A stretch of DNA of 64,000 nt. Origin: JACOMY01 sp046233115. GTDB lineage: Bacteria > Pseudomonadota > Alphaproteobacteria > Kiloniellales > JACOMY01. Of this stretch, positions 8,851-17,240 are shown piece after piece. Below the pieces are notes generated by a model. The model was not told where the DNA came from, did not search any database, and saw only the letters and a program-made list of their open reading frames with translations. How positions within the stretch are numbered: position 1 is the stretch's first letter; each line of letters starts with the position of its first letter. The stretch is taken from assembly GCA_046233115.1 (NCBI GenBank), contig JBJXHM010000008.1, positions 1-64,000 of the forward strand, in the 5' to 3' direction. The position numbers and the translations under genes are program-made.

Positions 8851-9909
8851 ATGGGCGCGACCAAACTGATCACCACGACGATCGGCTCCTACCCGAAGCC
8901 AGATTACGTGCCGATCCGCGACTGGTTCGACGCAAGCCGTCAGTCGAGCGGAATGAATGACCCGAGTGTCACCCTGGGCTACGCAGAGGACCCCGAGCAT
9001 GAGCCGCTCTTCCTGCGCGCGGCGGCGGAGGTGATCGAGGCGCAGGTCCGCGCCGGCATCGACATCCCCACCGACGGCGAGGTGCGCCGTGAGAACTACA
9101 TTCACTACCACTGCCGCCATCTGGAGGGCTTCGACTTCGCGCGGTTGGAGACGCGGGTGCTGCGCGACGGCGCCTACAAGACCGACCTGCCAGCGATCCG
9201 GGGTGTGGTGACCCACTCCGGGCCGGGCTATGCCGTGCACGACTGGAAGGCGGCCCAGGCTCTGACCGACAGGCCGGTCAAGTTCACCCTGCCGGGGCCG
9301 CTGACCATCATGGATACCGTGGCCGACTGTCACTACGTCGACCGTCCAGGGCTGAACCGGGTGCTGGCGGACACAGTGAATCGTGAGGCGCTGGCGCTGG
9401 CCGAGGCCGGCTGCCGTTACATCCAGGTCGACGAGCCGCTCTTCGCCCGGCAGGTCGAGGATGCGCTGAGCTTCGGAATGGACGGGCTGGAGCGTTGCTT
9501 TCGCGGCCTGCCCGCCTCGGTCACGCGCTGTGTCCACATGTGCTGCGGCTATCCCGAGCACCTGGACGACGAGGTCTACCGGAAGGCCGACCCGGACTGC
9601 TACCGCCGTCTGGCCGAGGCGGTCAACGCCGCGGCCTTCGACCAGATCTCGATCGAGGACGCGCACCGCCACAACGATCTCGGGCTGCTGGAGCGCTATC
9701 CCGACAAGACGGTCATCCTGGGCGTCGTTGCGGTTGCCAGAAGCCGTGTGGAGACGGTGGAGGAAATCGCCACGCGGCTGAAGATAGCTCTCCAGCACAT
9801 CGATCGCGAGCGGCTGGTGGTGGCGCCCGACTGCGGGTTGGGTCTACTGACGCCGGACCTCGCCGAGGCCAAACTCGCCGCGCTTTGTCGGGCGGCGGAG
9901 CTAGTTTGA
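8851..9909 (+). CDS. MetE C-terminal-like cobalamin-independent methyltransferase
   Basis: This 352-residue protein matches the catalytic (C-terminal) half of cobalamin-independent methionine synthase, which transfers a methyl group to a thiol through a bound zinc. It lacks the N-terminal half of full-length MetE (about 750 residues). Expected zinc ligands are visible: H and C in VHMCCGYP, E in ISIEDAH and C in APDCGLG. The N-terminus I-G-S-Y-P-K-P-D is typical of this short subfamily. I choose ATG 8851, with GAGGA ten bases upstream, over a TTG at 8806. Short MetE-like proteins may use methyl donors other than methyl-tetrahydrofolate; with the GcvT-like and SoxB-like genes nearby, a role in one-carbon or methylated-compound metabolism is a reasonable inference. 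Confidence 0.85.
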   Translation: MGATKLITTTIGSYPKPDYVPIRDWFDASRQSSGMNDPSVTLGYAEDPEHEPLFLRAAAEVIEAQVRAGIDIPTDGEVRRENYIHYHCRHLEGFDFARLETRVLRDGAYKTDLPAIRGVVTHSGPGYAVHDWKAAQALTDRPVKFTLPGPLTIMDTVADCHYVDRPGLNRVLADTVNREALALAEAGCRYIQVDEPLFARQVEDALSFGMDGLERCFRGLPASVTRCVHMCCGYPEHLDDEVYRKADPDCYRRLAEAVNAAAFDQISIEDAHRHNDLGLLERYPDKTVILGVVAVARSRVETVEEIATRLKIALQHIDRERLVVAPDCGLGLLTPDLAEAKLAALCRAAELV

Positions 9910-9933
9910 GCCTGCATCGGCCTGTGGCAGGTA

Positions 9934-11088
9934 TCAGCCGTACCCGATGACGAAGACCCTTTCGATGTTGATCAGCTCCGCGTCGGGCGGCAGGGTCACG
10001 TGTCGTCCGATCAGCAGGGTGTCCCTGCCGGCTCCTCCGTCGAAGAGATCGCCATTCTCGATCTGGTGCTGATAGAGCGCGCTCAGGGTGTCGTTGCCGT
10101 CGCCGCCGAAGACGCTGTCGATCCCGTCGCCGCCATTGAGGAAGGAGTCGTTGCCGGTGCCGCCGTAGATCAGATCGCGACCCTCGTCGCCGCTGAGGAA
10201 GCTGTCGTCTCCGCTTCCGCCGAACAGCAGGTCGTCGCCGAAGCCGCCGTAGAGGCTCTTGTCCGAGCCTTCGTCGCCGCTCAAGGTGTCCCTGCCGGTC
10301 TCACCGTAGAGGTAACCGTCCTTGCCGGTGCCGCCGCTGATGGTATCGGCACCGCCGCGACCGTTCAGATCGACGTCGTTCCCGTCATCGCCGTAGATCC
10401 GGTCGTCCCCGCGATCGCCGTAGAGGCGAAAGTCCCTCCCGGTGCCGCCTCCGATCAGGTCGTTGCCGGTGCCGCCCAGGAGGTAGGAATCGGAGCCACC
10501 ATCGCCGTAGATCAGGTCATCGCCGCCACCACCGCGAAGCTGTTGATCGGAATGACGGCCGCCGTAGATCGTATCGCTGTTCCGCTGGCCGAGGAGACTC
10601 ACGTCCAGGGCTTCCCCGCCGAAGATGACGTCGTTACCGGTGCCGCCTATGAGGAGGCTGTCCGAGCCATAGTCGCCGAAGAGCTTGTCGTCTCCTGAGC
10701 CTCCAAAGAGGCGGACGTCTTTGCCCCAACCGCCGTAGATTTCATCCGGTCCTAGCCCGCCGACGAGGACGGCATCGTCGCCGCTGTCGCCGAAGACGCG
10801 GTCCTGCGCCGTGCCGCCGAAGAGACTGTGATCGTTGCCGCTGAAGCCTCGCAGTAGGTCGTGGCCGCCGTCGCCGAAAAGCGAGAGGTCGTCTCCGGCG
10901 TCGCCAAAGAGCGCGTCGGCCTCTCTGCCGCCCCAGAGGCCGAAGTCGCCGCCGGATCCCCCGTAGAGTCGGTCTTCGCCGAGCAGACCGTAGAGTTTGT
11001 CGGCACCGCTCAAACCATAGATGGTATCGTTGTCGTTTGTTCCAGTAAGAGAGTCATTGATTCCCGTCATTCCGAACAAGACGGCCAT
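9934..11088 (-). CDS. Short RTX protein, all-array type (384 aa)
   Basis: This compact RTX protein has cap V-L-F-G-M-T-G-I-N-D-S-L and then an almost uninterrupted alternation of 9- and 10-residue repeats (for example GEDRLYGGS, GGDFGLWGGR, EADALFGDA, GDDLSLFGDG) to about residue 330. It lacks the ~330-residue C-terminal module of the large paralogs. Instead it ends in a ~50-residue segment (FDGGAGRDTLLIG, then INIERVFVIGYG) that also occurs inside the 39274 and 45886 proteins. The ATG at 11088 has GGGAGGT seven bases upstream. It converges with the MetE-like gene, 24 bp away. Whether this short form is exported by the same route as the large ones is open. Confidence 0.88.
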   Translation of the reverse strand: MAVLFGMTGINDSLTGTNDNDTIYGLSGADKLYGLLGEDRLYGGSGGDFGLWGGREADALFGDAGDDLSLFGDGGHDLLRGFSGNDHSLFGGTAQDRVFGDSGDDAVLVGGLGPDEIYGGWGKDVRLFGGSGDDKLFGDYGSDSLLIGGTGNDVIFGGEALDVSLLGQRNSDTIYGGRHSDQQLRGGGGDDLIYGDGGSDSYLLGGTGNDLIGGGTGRDFRLYGDRGDDRIYGDDGNDVDLNGRGGADTISGGTGKDGYLYGETGRDTLSGDEGSDKSLYGGFGDDLLFGGSGDDSFLSGDEGRDLIYGGTGNDSFLNGGDGIDSVFGGDGNDTLSALYQHQIENGDLFDGGAGRDTLLIGRHVTLPPDAELINIERVFVIGYG

Positions 11089-11191
11089 GGCGATACCTCC
11101 GGGAGACCTGTTACAGCGAAGTTGATACTGCCACCCTGAGCCTTTAAGTCAAGAACAAGCGCCTTTCTGGAGACGGACGGTCCTGCGTTTG

Positions 11192-12082
11192 TCAGGCCTC
11201 AATGCCCTCCCACGCCGGGAAGGCCGCCACGTCGAAGAGGAAACGCTGTGCCGGATTGAGGCGGCGGTAGAGCGGCTCGGTCAGGTACTCTTGCTGCGGG
11301 AGCTGTTGCTTCAGATCGCGGCGGGTGTAGGTCAGGTGCAGCATGCGCCGGCGCGCGTCGGTCTTCTTCAAGGTGCCGCCGTGCCAGCAGCTGGAGTTGA
11401 AGACTGCGACGGAGCCGGCGGGGAGGGTCACAAGGATCTCGCCCTGATAGGGCGCGAAGGAGTCCTCCGGATAGGCGTCGAAGGCCAGCAGGTCGGGATC
11501 GGTGACCTCCGACGGCATCACGTTCTCGCCCGGCACGTTCAGCTCCGGCCAGTGCTGCGAGCCCGGCACGATGCGGGTGGGGCCGTTGTCCAGGGTCATG
11601 TCGTCGAACATGATTAGCGAGTTCACCAGCCACCAGTCGCCTTTGAAGCGCTTCTGCACGTCGGAATGCAGCGGCTGGTGCCCGAAGCCCTTGTGCGGCT
11701 CGCGCAGGTTTGCGCCGTGCAGCTTGATCTCGCCCAGCAGGTGGGCCGAAGCCGCCAGCAGCGGGCCGATGGTGAGGCAGCGGTCGAAGGCGGCGGTCTT
11801 GTTGAAGATGTTGGAGATGCGGGTGGAACCGGTGACCAGCCCCATGCCCCGGCCCTCCTGGGGATTGTAGAGGCGGCCGTCCTCGCCCTCCAGGCTGACC
11901 TCCATGCCGGCGTCCTGGCCGTCACGGGCCAGCAACGCGTCGAAGGCATCGCCCATCTCGCGGCATTCAGCCGAGGTGAAGACCGCGTCCAGGATGAAGA
12001 AGCCGTCTCTGTCGAAGCGTTCGCGCTGTTCCTCGCTCAGGGCAGGAACCTGCAGGCTCGCGAGAGCCGATCGGGTGTCCAT
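11192..12082 (-). CDS. Phytanoyl-CoA dioxygenase (PhyH) family protein
   Basis: A 296-residue Fe(II)/2-oxoglutarate-dependent dioxygenase of the PhyH family, expected to be cytoplasmic and to hydroxylate a small organic substrate. The iron-binding facial triad is visible as H-S-D (HxD, near residue 139) and the distal H in C-W-H-G-G-T; the arginine that would bind 2-oxoglutarate is likely in the following D-A-R-R-R. D-N-G-P-T-R-I-V-P-G-S-H/Q is the usual family strand. The ATG at 12082 is preceded by GAGGAGG. Bacterial members act on compounds such as ectoine, phosphonates or halogenated metabolites, and the substrate cannot be told from sequence. A perfect 18-bp palindrome lies about 105 bp upstream and may control it. 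Confidence 0.85.
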   Translation of the reverse strand: MDTRSALASLQVPALSEEQRERFDRDGFFILDAVFTSAECREMGDAFDALLARDGQDAGMEVSLEGEDGRLYNPQEGRGMGLVTGSTRISNIFNKTAAFDRCLTIGPLLAASAHLLGEIKLHGANLREPHKGFGHQPLHSDVQKRFKGDWWLVNSLIMFDDMTLDNGPTRIVPGSQHWPELNVPGENVMPSEVTDPDLLAFDAYPEDSFAPYQGEILVTLPAGSVAVFNSSCWHGGTLKKTDARRRMLHLTYTRRDLKQQLPQQEYLTEPLYRRLNPAQRFLFDVAAFPAWEGIEA

Positions 12083-12186
12083 GGTCGTCCTCCTCGGGCT
12101 CGCAGTTCTTGGCGTTGGAGCCGCTTCTTGGTTCGCCGGTCGCCGCGATGGACGAGACGGGTAGGGTTGCAGATTACGTCACCCAA

Positions 12187-12204
12187 AACGTTTGCGCAAA
12201 CGTT
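12187..12204. promoter_or_regulatory. Perfect 18-bp palindrome, LacI-family operator-like
   Basis: AACGTTTGCGCAAACGTT is a perfect palindrome with a central CG, the pattern favoured by LacI/PurR-type repressors. It lies between the divergent-facing end of the RTX gene at 12252 and the dioxygenase gene start at 12082 on the minus strand, so it is placed to regulate the dioxygenase. No LacI-type gene is present in the window. Confidence 0.6.
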
Positions 12205-12251
12205 GTGTATCGCTTGTTTGCGTCGCTTTCACCCTGCCGAGCGGATGAGCC

Positions 12252-13454
12252 TCAGCCGTAGATGATGTGCTCGATGCCGGTCAGGATGATCCCGGCCGGC
12301 AGGCTCACGCCGTGCCCCACCATCAGGGTGTCGTCGCCGACGCCGCCGTCGAACAGGTCGCCTTCCACCAGTTCGGACTGGCGGGCGATGCCCAGGGTAT
12401 CGTCGCCGCCACCGCCGAAGACGCTGTCGAGCCCGGCGCCGCCGTAGAGCAGGAAGTCGTCCCCGGCATCGCCGAAGAGGGTGTCGTTGGCGGTTCCCCC
12501 GTAGAAGAAGCCGTCGCTGCCCAGGCCGCCGTCCAGGGTGTCGCTGCCGCCGCCGCCCTCGAGGTGGCGGTCGCCGCCGTCGCCGCCGTAGACGCGGTCG
12601 TCGCCACGGTCGCCATAGAGGAACTGGTCGGTGGCGGAGCCGCCGCTGACTAGGTCGTTGCCGGTGCCGCCGAACAGCGAGATGTCGGCGCCGGCGCCGC
12701 CGAAGACGCTGTCGCTGCCGCCGGTACCGTAGAGGTAGCTGTCCGCGTGGTCGCCTCCGTAGATCAGATCGTCGCCGTTGAGCCCGGCCAAGGTCAGGTC
12801 GAAGCCGTCGCCGCCGAAGATGCTGTCGTTGCCGCTGCCGCCGATGAAGCCGAAGTCGAGGCCGTCGCCACCGAAGAGGGCGTCGTCACCATCGCCGCCG
12901 TAGACCACGGAATCGGAGCCGGTACCGGTGTAGATTTTGTCGTCTCCTGATCCGCCTTGGAACTCCCGGTCGGCGCCGCCCTCGCCGCGCAGGACGTCGG
13001 CGCCGCTGCCGCCGAGGAAGACCCGGTCGGCCTGGCGTCCGCCGAAGATCTCGTCGTCGCCTTCGCCACCGAAGAGGAAGCTGTCGCCGCCGTCGCCGCC
13101 ATAGAGGACGTCGTTGTCGGATCCGCCGAGCAGGCTGCTGTCGTCGCCCTCGCCGCCGAAGATCAGGTCGGGCCCGTGCAGGCCGATCAGGACGCTGTCG
13201 TCGCCGCCGCCGCCAAAGATCTGGTCCGCCGCGGTCTGGCCGGTAAGGCTCGTGTCGTCTCCGTCGCCGCCGAAGAGGGTATCTTGACCTCCGCCGCCGG
13301 CGAGCAGGAGATCCCCGCCCGATCCGCCGAAGAGCGTATCCTCCTGCTTCAGCCCGTAGAGCCGATCATTGCCGCTGAGCCCGTAGATGGTGTCGGTGAG
13401 GCTGGTCCCGAACAACGTGTTGTTCGCACCCGCGGTGCCAAAGATGACGGCCAT
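12252..13454 (-). CDS. Short RTX protein, all-array type (400 aa)
   Basis: This is the sister of the 9934 gene. The cap is V-I-F-G-T-A-G-A-N-N-T-L, and the rest is alternating 9- and 10-residue repeats such as GADVLRGEG and ADREFQGGS/GDDKIYTGT variants. The C-terminal ~50 residues again carry a linker-like module (FDGGVGDDTLMVG followed by L-T-G-I-E-H-I-I-Y-G), and the long C-terminal module is absent. The ATG at 13454 has GGGAGGA eight bases upstream. The gene is monocistronic, lying between the dioxygenase and the SoxB-like oxidase, both on the same strand with their own ribosome-binding sites. Confidence 0.88.
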   Translation of the reverse strand: MAVIFGTAGANNTLFGTSLTDTIYGLSGNDRLYGLKQEDTLFGGSGGDLLLAGGGGQDTLFGGDGDDTSLTGQTAADQIFGGGGDDSVLIGLHGPDLIFGGEGDDSSLLGGSDNDVLYGGDGGDSFLFGGEGDDEIFGGRQADRVFLGGSGADVLRGEGGADREFQGGSGDDKIYTGTGSDSVVYGGDGDDALFGGDGLDFGFIGGSGNDSIFGGDGFDLTLAGLNGDDLIYGGDHADSYLYGTGGSDSVFGGAGADISLFGGTGNDLVSGGSATDQFLYGDRGDDRVYGGDGGDRHLEGGGGSDTLDGGLGSDGFFYGGTANDTLFGDAGDDFLLYGGAGLDSVFGGGGDDTLGIARQSELVEGDLFDGGVGDDTLMVGHGVSLPAGIILTGIEHIIYG

Positions 13455-13558
13455 TTGTCTTTCCTCCCAATATCAGGCTCGAAAGACAAGTAACCCCTGG
13501 TCGTTGTTGCAGGTCAAGTAACGCGGTCGTCGGCGTGTTTCGTCTGGAACAAGGAAAA

Positions 13559-14809
13559 CTAGTGCGCGATTCCAGCGGCTGCAGCCTCGTCGATCAGGGC
13601 GCCACTGGTGAAGCGGTCCAGGTCGAAGGGCCTGGAGATCTCATGGTGCGCGCCGGTGGCCAGAATGTGGGCCAGCAGGAAGCCGCCGGCAGGGATCGCC
13701 TTGAAGCCGCCGGTGCCCCAGCCGCAGTTGAGATAGAGACCCTCGACCGGGCTGGGACCCAGGATCGGACTGGAATCGGGCGCCACGTCGACGATGCCGC
13801 CCCACTGGCGCAGCAGCTTGAGCTGCGAGAAGGCCGGGAACATGGCGAGCAGCCCGGCGACCACCGTTTGCGTGGTCGGGAAGTTGCCGCGCTGGGCATA
13901 GGAGGGCTGGCGGTCGATGCCCGCGCCGAAGACCAACTCGCCCTTGTCCGACTGGCTGACGTAGGTGCCGACCGCCGGCGCCATCACCACGGTATCCAGC
14001 ACTGGCTTGATCGGCTCGCTGACCATGCCTTGCAAGCAGTAGGAGACCAGCGGCAGGCGGAAGCCGGCATGCCGGGCCAGCACGCCCGAGTGCCCGGCGG
14101 CGACCATGGCGACGCGTCCTGCCGCGATCGGTCCCTGGCTGGTTGCTACCCCGACGATGCGCTCGCCATCTTTCAGGAAGCCGGTCACTTCGCAGTTCTG
14201 AATGATATCAACGCCCAGCGAGTCCGCTGCCCGCGCGTAGCCCCAGGCCACCGCGTCGTGGCGGGCATTGCCGCCGCGCGGCTGACTGAGTGCGCCCCAG
14301 ACCGCCCAGCGCTGCATGTCCAACAGCGGCAGACGGCGCTGCACCTCGTCCGGCGTCAGGATCTCGGCGTCGATGCCGTTCAGCAGCATGGCGTTGGCCG
14401 AGCGCGTCATCATGTCGAACTCGGCCTCGGAGTGGGCCAGGATCATCATACCGCGCTGGCTCAGCATGATGTTGTAGTTCAGCTCCTCCGACAGGCCCTC
14501 GTAGAGGCGGAGTGCCAGGTCGTAGAGCGCCGCGCTCTCCGGATAGAAATAGTTGGAGCGGATGATTGTGGTGTTGCGTCCGGTGTTGCCGCCGCCGAGC
14601 CAGCCCTTGTCGATCACCGCCACCTTGGTGATGCCGTGCCGCTTGGCCAGGTAGTAGGCCGTCGCCAGGCCGTGCCCGCCGGCGCCGACGATGACCACGT
14701 CGTAGCTTGGCTTCGGCTTGGCCTGGCGCCAGACGGGCTCCCAGCCCTTGTGGTCGCGCAAGCCCTCGCGGAAGAGGCGGTAAGCGGAATAGCGGGTCTT
14801 GCGTAGCAC
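13559..14809 (-). CDS. soxB: Sarcosine oxidase beta-subunit-like FAD oxidoreductase
   Basis: A 416-residue DAO-family flavoprotein. It shows the SoxB-type N-terminus (R-Y-S-A-Y-R-L-F), the dinucleotide-binding motif VIVGAGGHGLATAYY, then the acidic residue in V-I-D-K-G-W, and G-G-N-A-R-H-D-A-V-A-W-G-Y, where the histidine matches the covalent FMN site of heterotetrameric sarcosine oxidase. The reaction would be oxidative demethylation of sarcosine or a related N-methyl amine, giving formaldehyde or methylene-tetrahydrofolate. I start it at GTG 14809, which has GGGAGGA seven bases upstream, rather than ATG 14866. The alpha, gamma and delta subunits are not nearby, so it either works with subunits elsewhere or is a stand-alone homologue. 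Confidence 0.83.
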   Translation of the reverse strand: MLRKTRYSAYRLFREGLRDHKGWEPVWRQAKPKPSYDVVIVGAGGHGLATAYYLAKRHGITKVAVIDKGWLGGGNTGRNTTIIRSNYFYPESAALYDLALRLYEGLSEELNYNIMLSQRGMMILAHSEAEFDMMTRSANAMLLNGIDAEILTPDEVQRRLPLLDMQRWAVWGALSQPRGGNARHDAVAWGYARAADSLGVDIIQNCEVTGFLKDGERIVGVATSQGPIAAGRVAMVAAGHSGVLARHAGFRLPLVSYCLQGMVSEPIKPVLDTVVMAPAVGTYVSQSDKGELVFGAGIDRQPSYAQRGNFPTTQTVVAGLLAMFPAFSQLKLLRQWGGIVDVAPDSSPILGPSPVEGLYLNCGWGTGGFKAIPAGGFLLAHILATGAHHEISRPFDLDRFTSGALIDEAAAAGIAH

Positions 14810-14897
14810 GGCACGATCCTCCCGGCGGCTCGTCTGGGTGAATAGCCTCTCCGCGCCGCTTTGCATACGCCGTAGAGCGCTGTGCGCTCAAGTTTAG

Positions 14898-14992
14898 CGG
14901 CACCGGCCCGCACCCCCGCCCGGTCGCCCAGTTCCAGGATGCTTTCGTGGGCGCCGAGTGAGACGACTAGGCATGGGTGCGGGCCGGTGCCG
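14898..14992. repeat. 18-bp perfect inverted repeat between divergent genes
   Basis: CGGCACCGGCCCGCACCC (14898-14915) is exactly inverted at 14975-14992, with a 59-bp spacer. It lies between the SoxB-like gene (minus strand, start 14809) and kpsC (plus strand, start about 15075). It could be a regulator-binding pair, a cruciform or a remnant of mobile DNA. Confidence 0.75.
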
Positions 14993-15074
14993 TGCAAGCC
15001 CGGCGGCCAAGAGACTTGACGGATGGGGGCGCCGGGACGCAGAGGAGGGGTCCGCCGTTGCAGCCGCGAGTGCT

Positions 15075-17231
15075 ATGTCCACAGCTTCCGATACCGTTTC
15101 TCCCGCCGGGCCGTGCCTGGGCCTGGCCGGCAGCAGCGCCTGCGCCGGCACGGTCTCGAAGCGCACCCTGGCGATGCCGCAGCTCGCGAGCTTCCTGCCG
15201 GAAACCCGCCGGATCTGCCTGGCCCGGCCTAAGCTGCTGAAAAAGCTGCCGCAGGTGGACCTGATGCTCGGCTGGGGACATCGCCCCTCCGCGGCGGTAG
15301 CGGCCAGGCTTGCGGGGCAGCGTGGGCTGCCGCTCTGGACCCTGGAGGACGGCTTCCTGCGCTCTGTCTGGCTCGGGCGGGATGGGGCGCCGACCCTCTC
15401 CATGGTGGTCGACGACCAGGGCATCTTCTTCGACGCGCGTCGGCCCTCGCGGCTGGAGGGCATGCTGCGCGATGCCGCGGCCTGGCGCAGTCCGGCGCTG
15501 CGCGACCAGGCACAGCAGGTGCTGGACGCGCTGAAGACCCGCAAGCTCTCCAAGTACAACAATGCCCCGCCGCGGGACCTATCGCACCTGGCGCGCGATG
15601 GGCGGCCGGTGGTGCTGTTGCTGGATCAGGCCGGCAACGACCAGGCCATCCCCGGCGCCTGCGCCGGGTCCGAGACCTTCAAGCGCATGCTGGCGGCCGC
15701 GCGCAGCGAGAACCCCGGCGCCCGCCTGCTGATCAAGACCCACCCCGACGCGCTGGCGGGCCACCGGCCGGCCCACTTCAAGCCCGAGGACCTGCCGGAG
15801 GGCAGCGAGCTGCTGGCCCAGGAGATCAATCCCTGGGACCTGCTGGCGCTGGTTGACAAGGTCTATGTCGTCTCCAGCCTGATGGGCTTCGAGGCCTTGA
15901 TGGCCGGTCGCGAGGTGCACTGCTTCGGCGTGCCCTTCTATGCCGGCTGGGGCCTGACCCACGACCGCGCGACCGGTGTGGAAGCGGAGCAGGCTCTGGC
16001 ACGGCGGGCCGAGGGACGGGGGCTCGACCTCCTGGACCTGATCGCCGCGGCCTACCTGCGTTACAGCCGTTACGCCGATCCCATCACCCGCCGGCCGATG
16101 GACTGCCTGGAGGCGGTGGACCGCCTGGCCTCCTGGCGCGATACCCTGGAGCGGCGACGCGGCAAGGTGCTCTGCGTCGGCTTCACCCGCTGGAAGTGGC
16201 CGATCATGCGACGGGCGCTGGCGGCCTCACCGCGCGACGTCAGCTTCGTCTCCTTCGAGAAGCTGGCGCAGGCCGACGTCACCGCCATCGACCGCCTGGC
16301 TGTCTGGGGCATGCCGACCAAGCCGCAGATGGTGGCGCTGGGCGCCAAGCAGCGCCCGCTGGTGCATGTCGAGGACGGCTTCCTGCGCTCCATCGGCCTG
16401 GGCTCGGACCTGACCCGGCCGGCCTCGCTCTCGATCGACGATCTCAGCCTCTACTACGACGCCACCAAGCCCACCAGGATGGAGCGGATTATCCTGGAGA
16501 CCGACTATACCCAGGAGTTGGTGGAGCGCGCCGAGCGGCTTCGGGTGACGATCCTCGAGGCCAGGCTCACCAAGTACAACATTGCCGATCCCGACCTGCC
16601 GGACCTGCGCGATCTGGCCAAGGGCCGCCGGGTGATCCTGGTGCCGGGCCAGGTGCCGAACGACGCCTCGATCACCTACGGCCTGGTCTCGGTGCCGGAC
16701 AATACCGCGCTGCTGGCCGGCGTGCGCCGCGAGAACCCCGAGGCCTTCATCGTCTACAAGGAGCATCCCGACCTCATCTCCGGCAACCGCAAGGGCCGGA
16801 TGGAGGAGGAGGCGGCCAGGGCGCACTGCGACCTCTTCCTGGAGAAGGGGCCGATCCTGGACCTGATGGACCAGGCCGACGAGGTGCAGGTGATCTCTTC
16901 GCTCTCTGGCTTCGAGGCGCTGATGCGCAAGAAGCAGGTGACCTGCTGGGGCATGCCCTTCTATGCCGGCTGGGGCCTGACGCGCGACAAGGTCACGGTG
17001 GCGCGGCGCAACCGGCAGCTCACCCTGCAGGAACTGGTGGCCGCCGCCCTGCTGCTCTATCCCACCTACATGGATACCGTGACCCTGCTGCCGGCCCTGC
17101 CCGAAGAGGCCATCGCCCGCCTGATCGAGCGCCGCGCCCAGGGCGAACGCAGCTGGGGCACCAGCGCACCGCGCTGGATCCGCCAGCTCCGCCGCCTGCA
17201 CCGCTACCTGCAGGCAGCACGGGAGTTCTGA
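15075..17231 (+). CDS. kpsC: KpsC-like capsule beta-Kdo transferase (two-domain)
   Basis: A 718-residue cytoplasmic glycosyltransferase with two homologous halves, matching KpsC (about 675 residues), which builds the beta-Kdo linker on the lipid anchor of group 2-type capsules. Each half repeats the same landmarks: E-D-G-F-L-R-S (near residues 95 and 433), a K-Y-N segment, a K-T-H-P-D or K-E-H-P-D motif, S-S-L-x-G-F-E-A-L and P-F-Y-A-G-W-G-L-T. The start is uncertain: ATG 15075 gives a sensible length, but an ATG at 14958 or one about 100 bases further in cannot be excluded, and no strong ribosome-binding site marks any of them. No kpsS, kpsM/T or Kdo genes are adjacent. Confidence 0.88.
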   Translation: MSTASDTVSPAGPCLGLAGSSACAGTVSKRTLAMPQLASFLPETRRICLARPKLLKKLPQVDLMLGWGHRPSAAVAARLAGQRGLPLWTLEDGFLRSVWLGRDGAPTLSMVVDDQGIFFDARRPSRLEGMLRDAAAWRSPALRDQAQQVLDALKTRKLSKYNNAPPRDLSHLARDGRPVVLLLDQAGNDQAIPGACAGSETFKRMLAAARSENPGARLLIKTHPDALAGHRPAHFKPEDLPEGSELLAQEINPWDLLALVDKVYVVSSLMGFEALMAGREVHCFGVPFYAGWGLTHDRATGVEAEQALARRAEGRGLDLLDLIAAAYLRYSRYADPITRRPMDCLEAVDRLASWRDTLERRRGKVLCVGFTRWKWPIMRRALAASPRDVSFVSFEKLAQADVTAIDRLAVWGMPTKPQMVALGAKQRPLVHVEDGFLRSIGLGSDLTRPASLSIDDLSLYYDATKPTRMERIILETDYTQELVERAERLRVTILEARLTKYNIADPDLPDLRDLAKGRRVILVPGQVPNDASITYGLVSVPDNTALLAGVRRENPEAFIVYKEHPDLISGNRKGRMEEEAARAHCDLFLEKGPILDLMDQADEVQVISSLSGFEALMRKKQVTCWGMPFYAGWGLTRDKVTVARRNRQLTLQELVAAALLLYPTYMDTVTLLPALPEEAIARLIERRAQGERSWGTSAPRWIRQLRRLHRYLQAAREF

Positions 17232-17240
17232 GGGCGCGCG

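Noticed and set aside
14958..15074. In-frame N-terminal extension of kpsC from ATG 14958
   Set aside because: The extension runs through the 18-bp inverted-repeat arm and has no similarity to KpsC; ATG 15075 gives the more usual length, though this is not certain.
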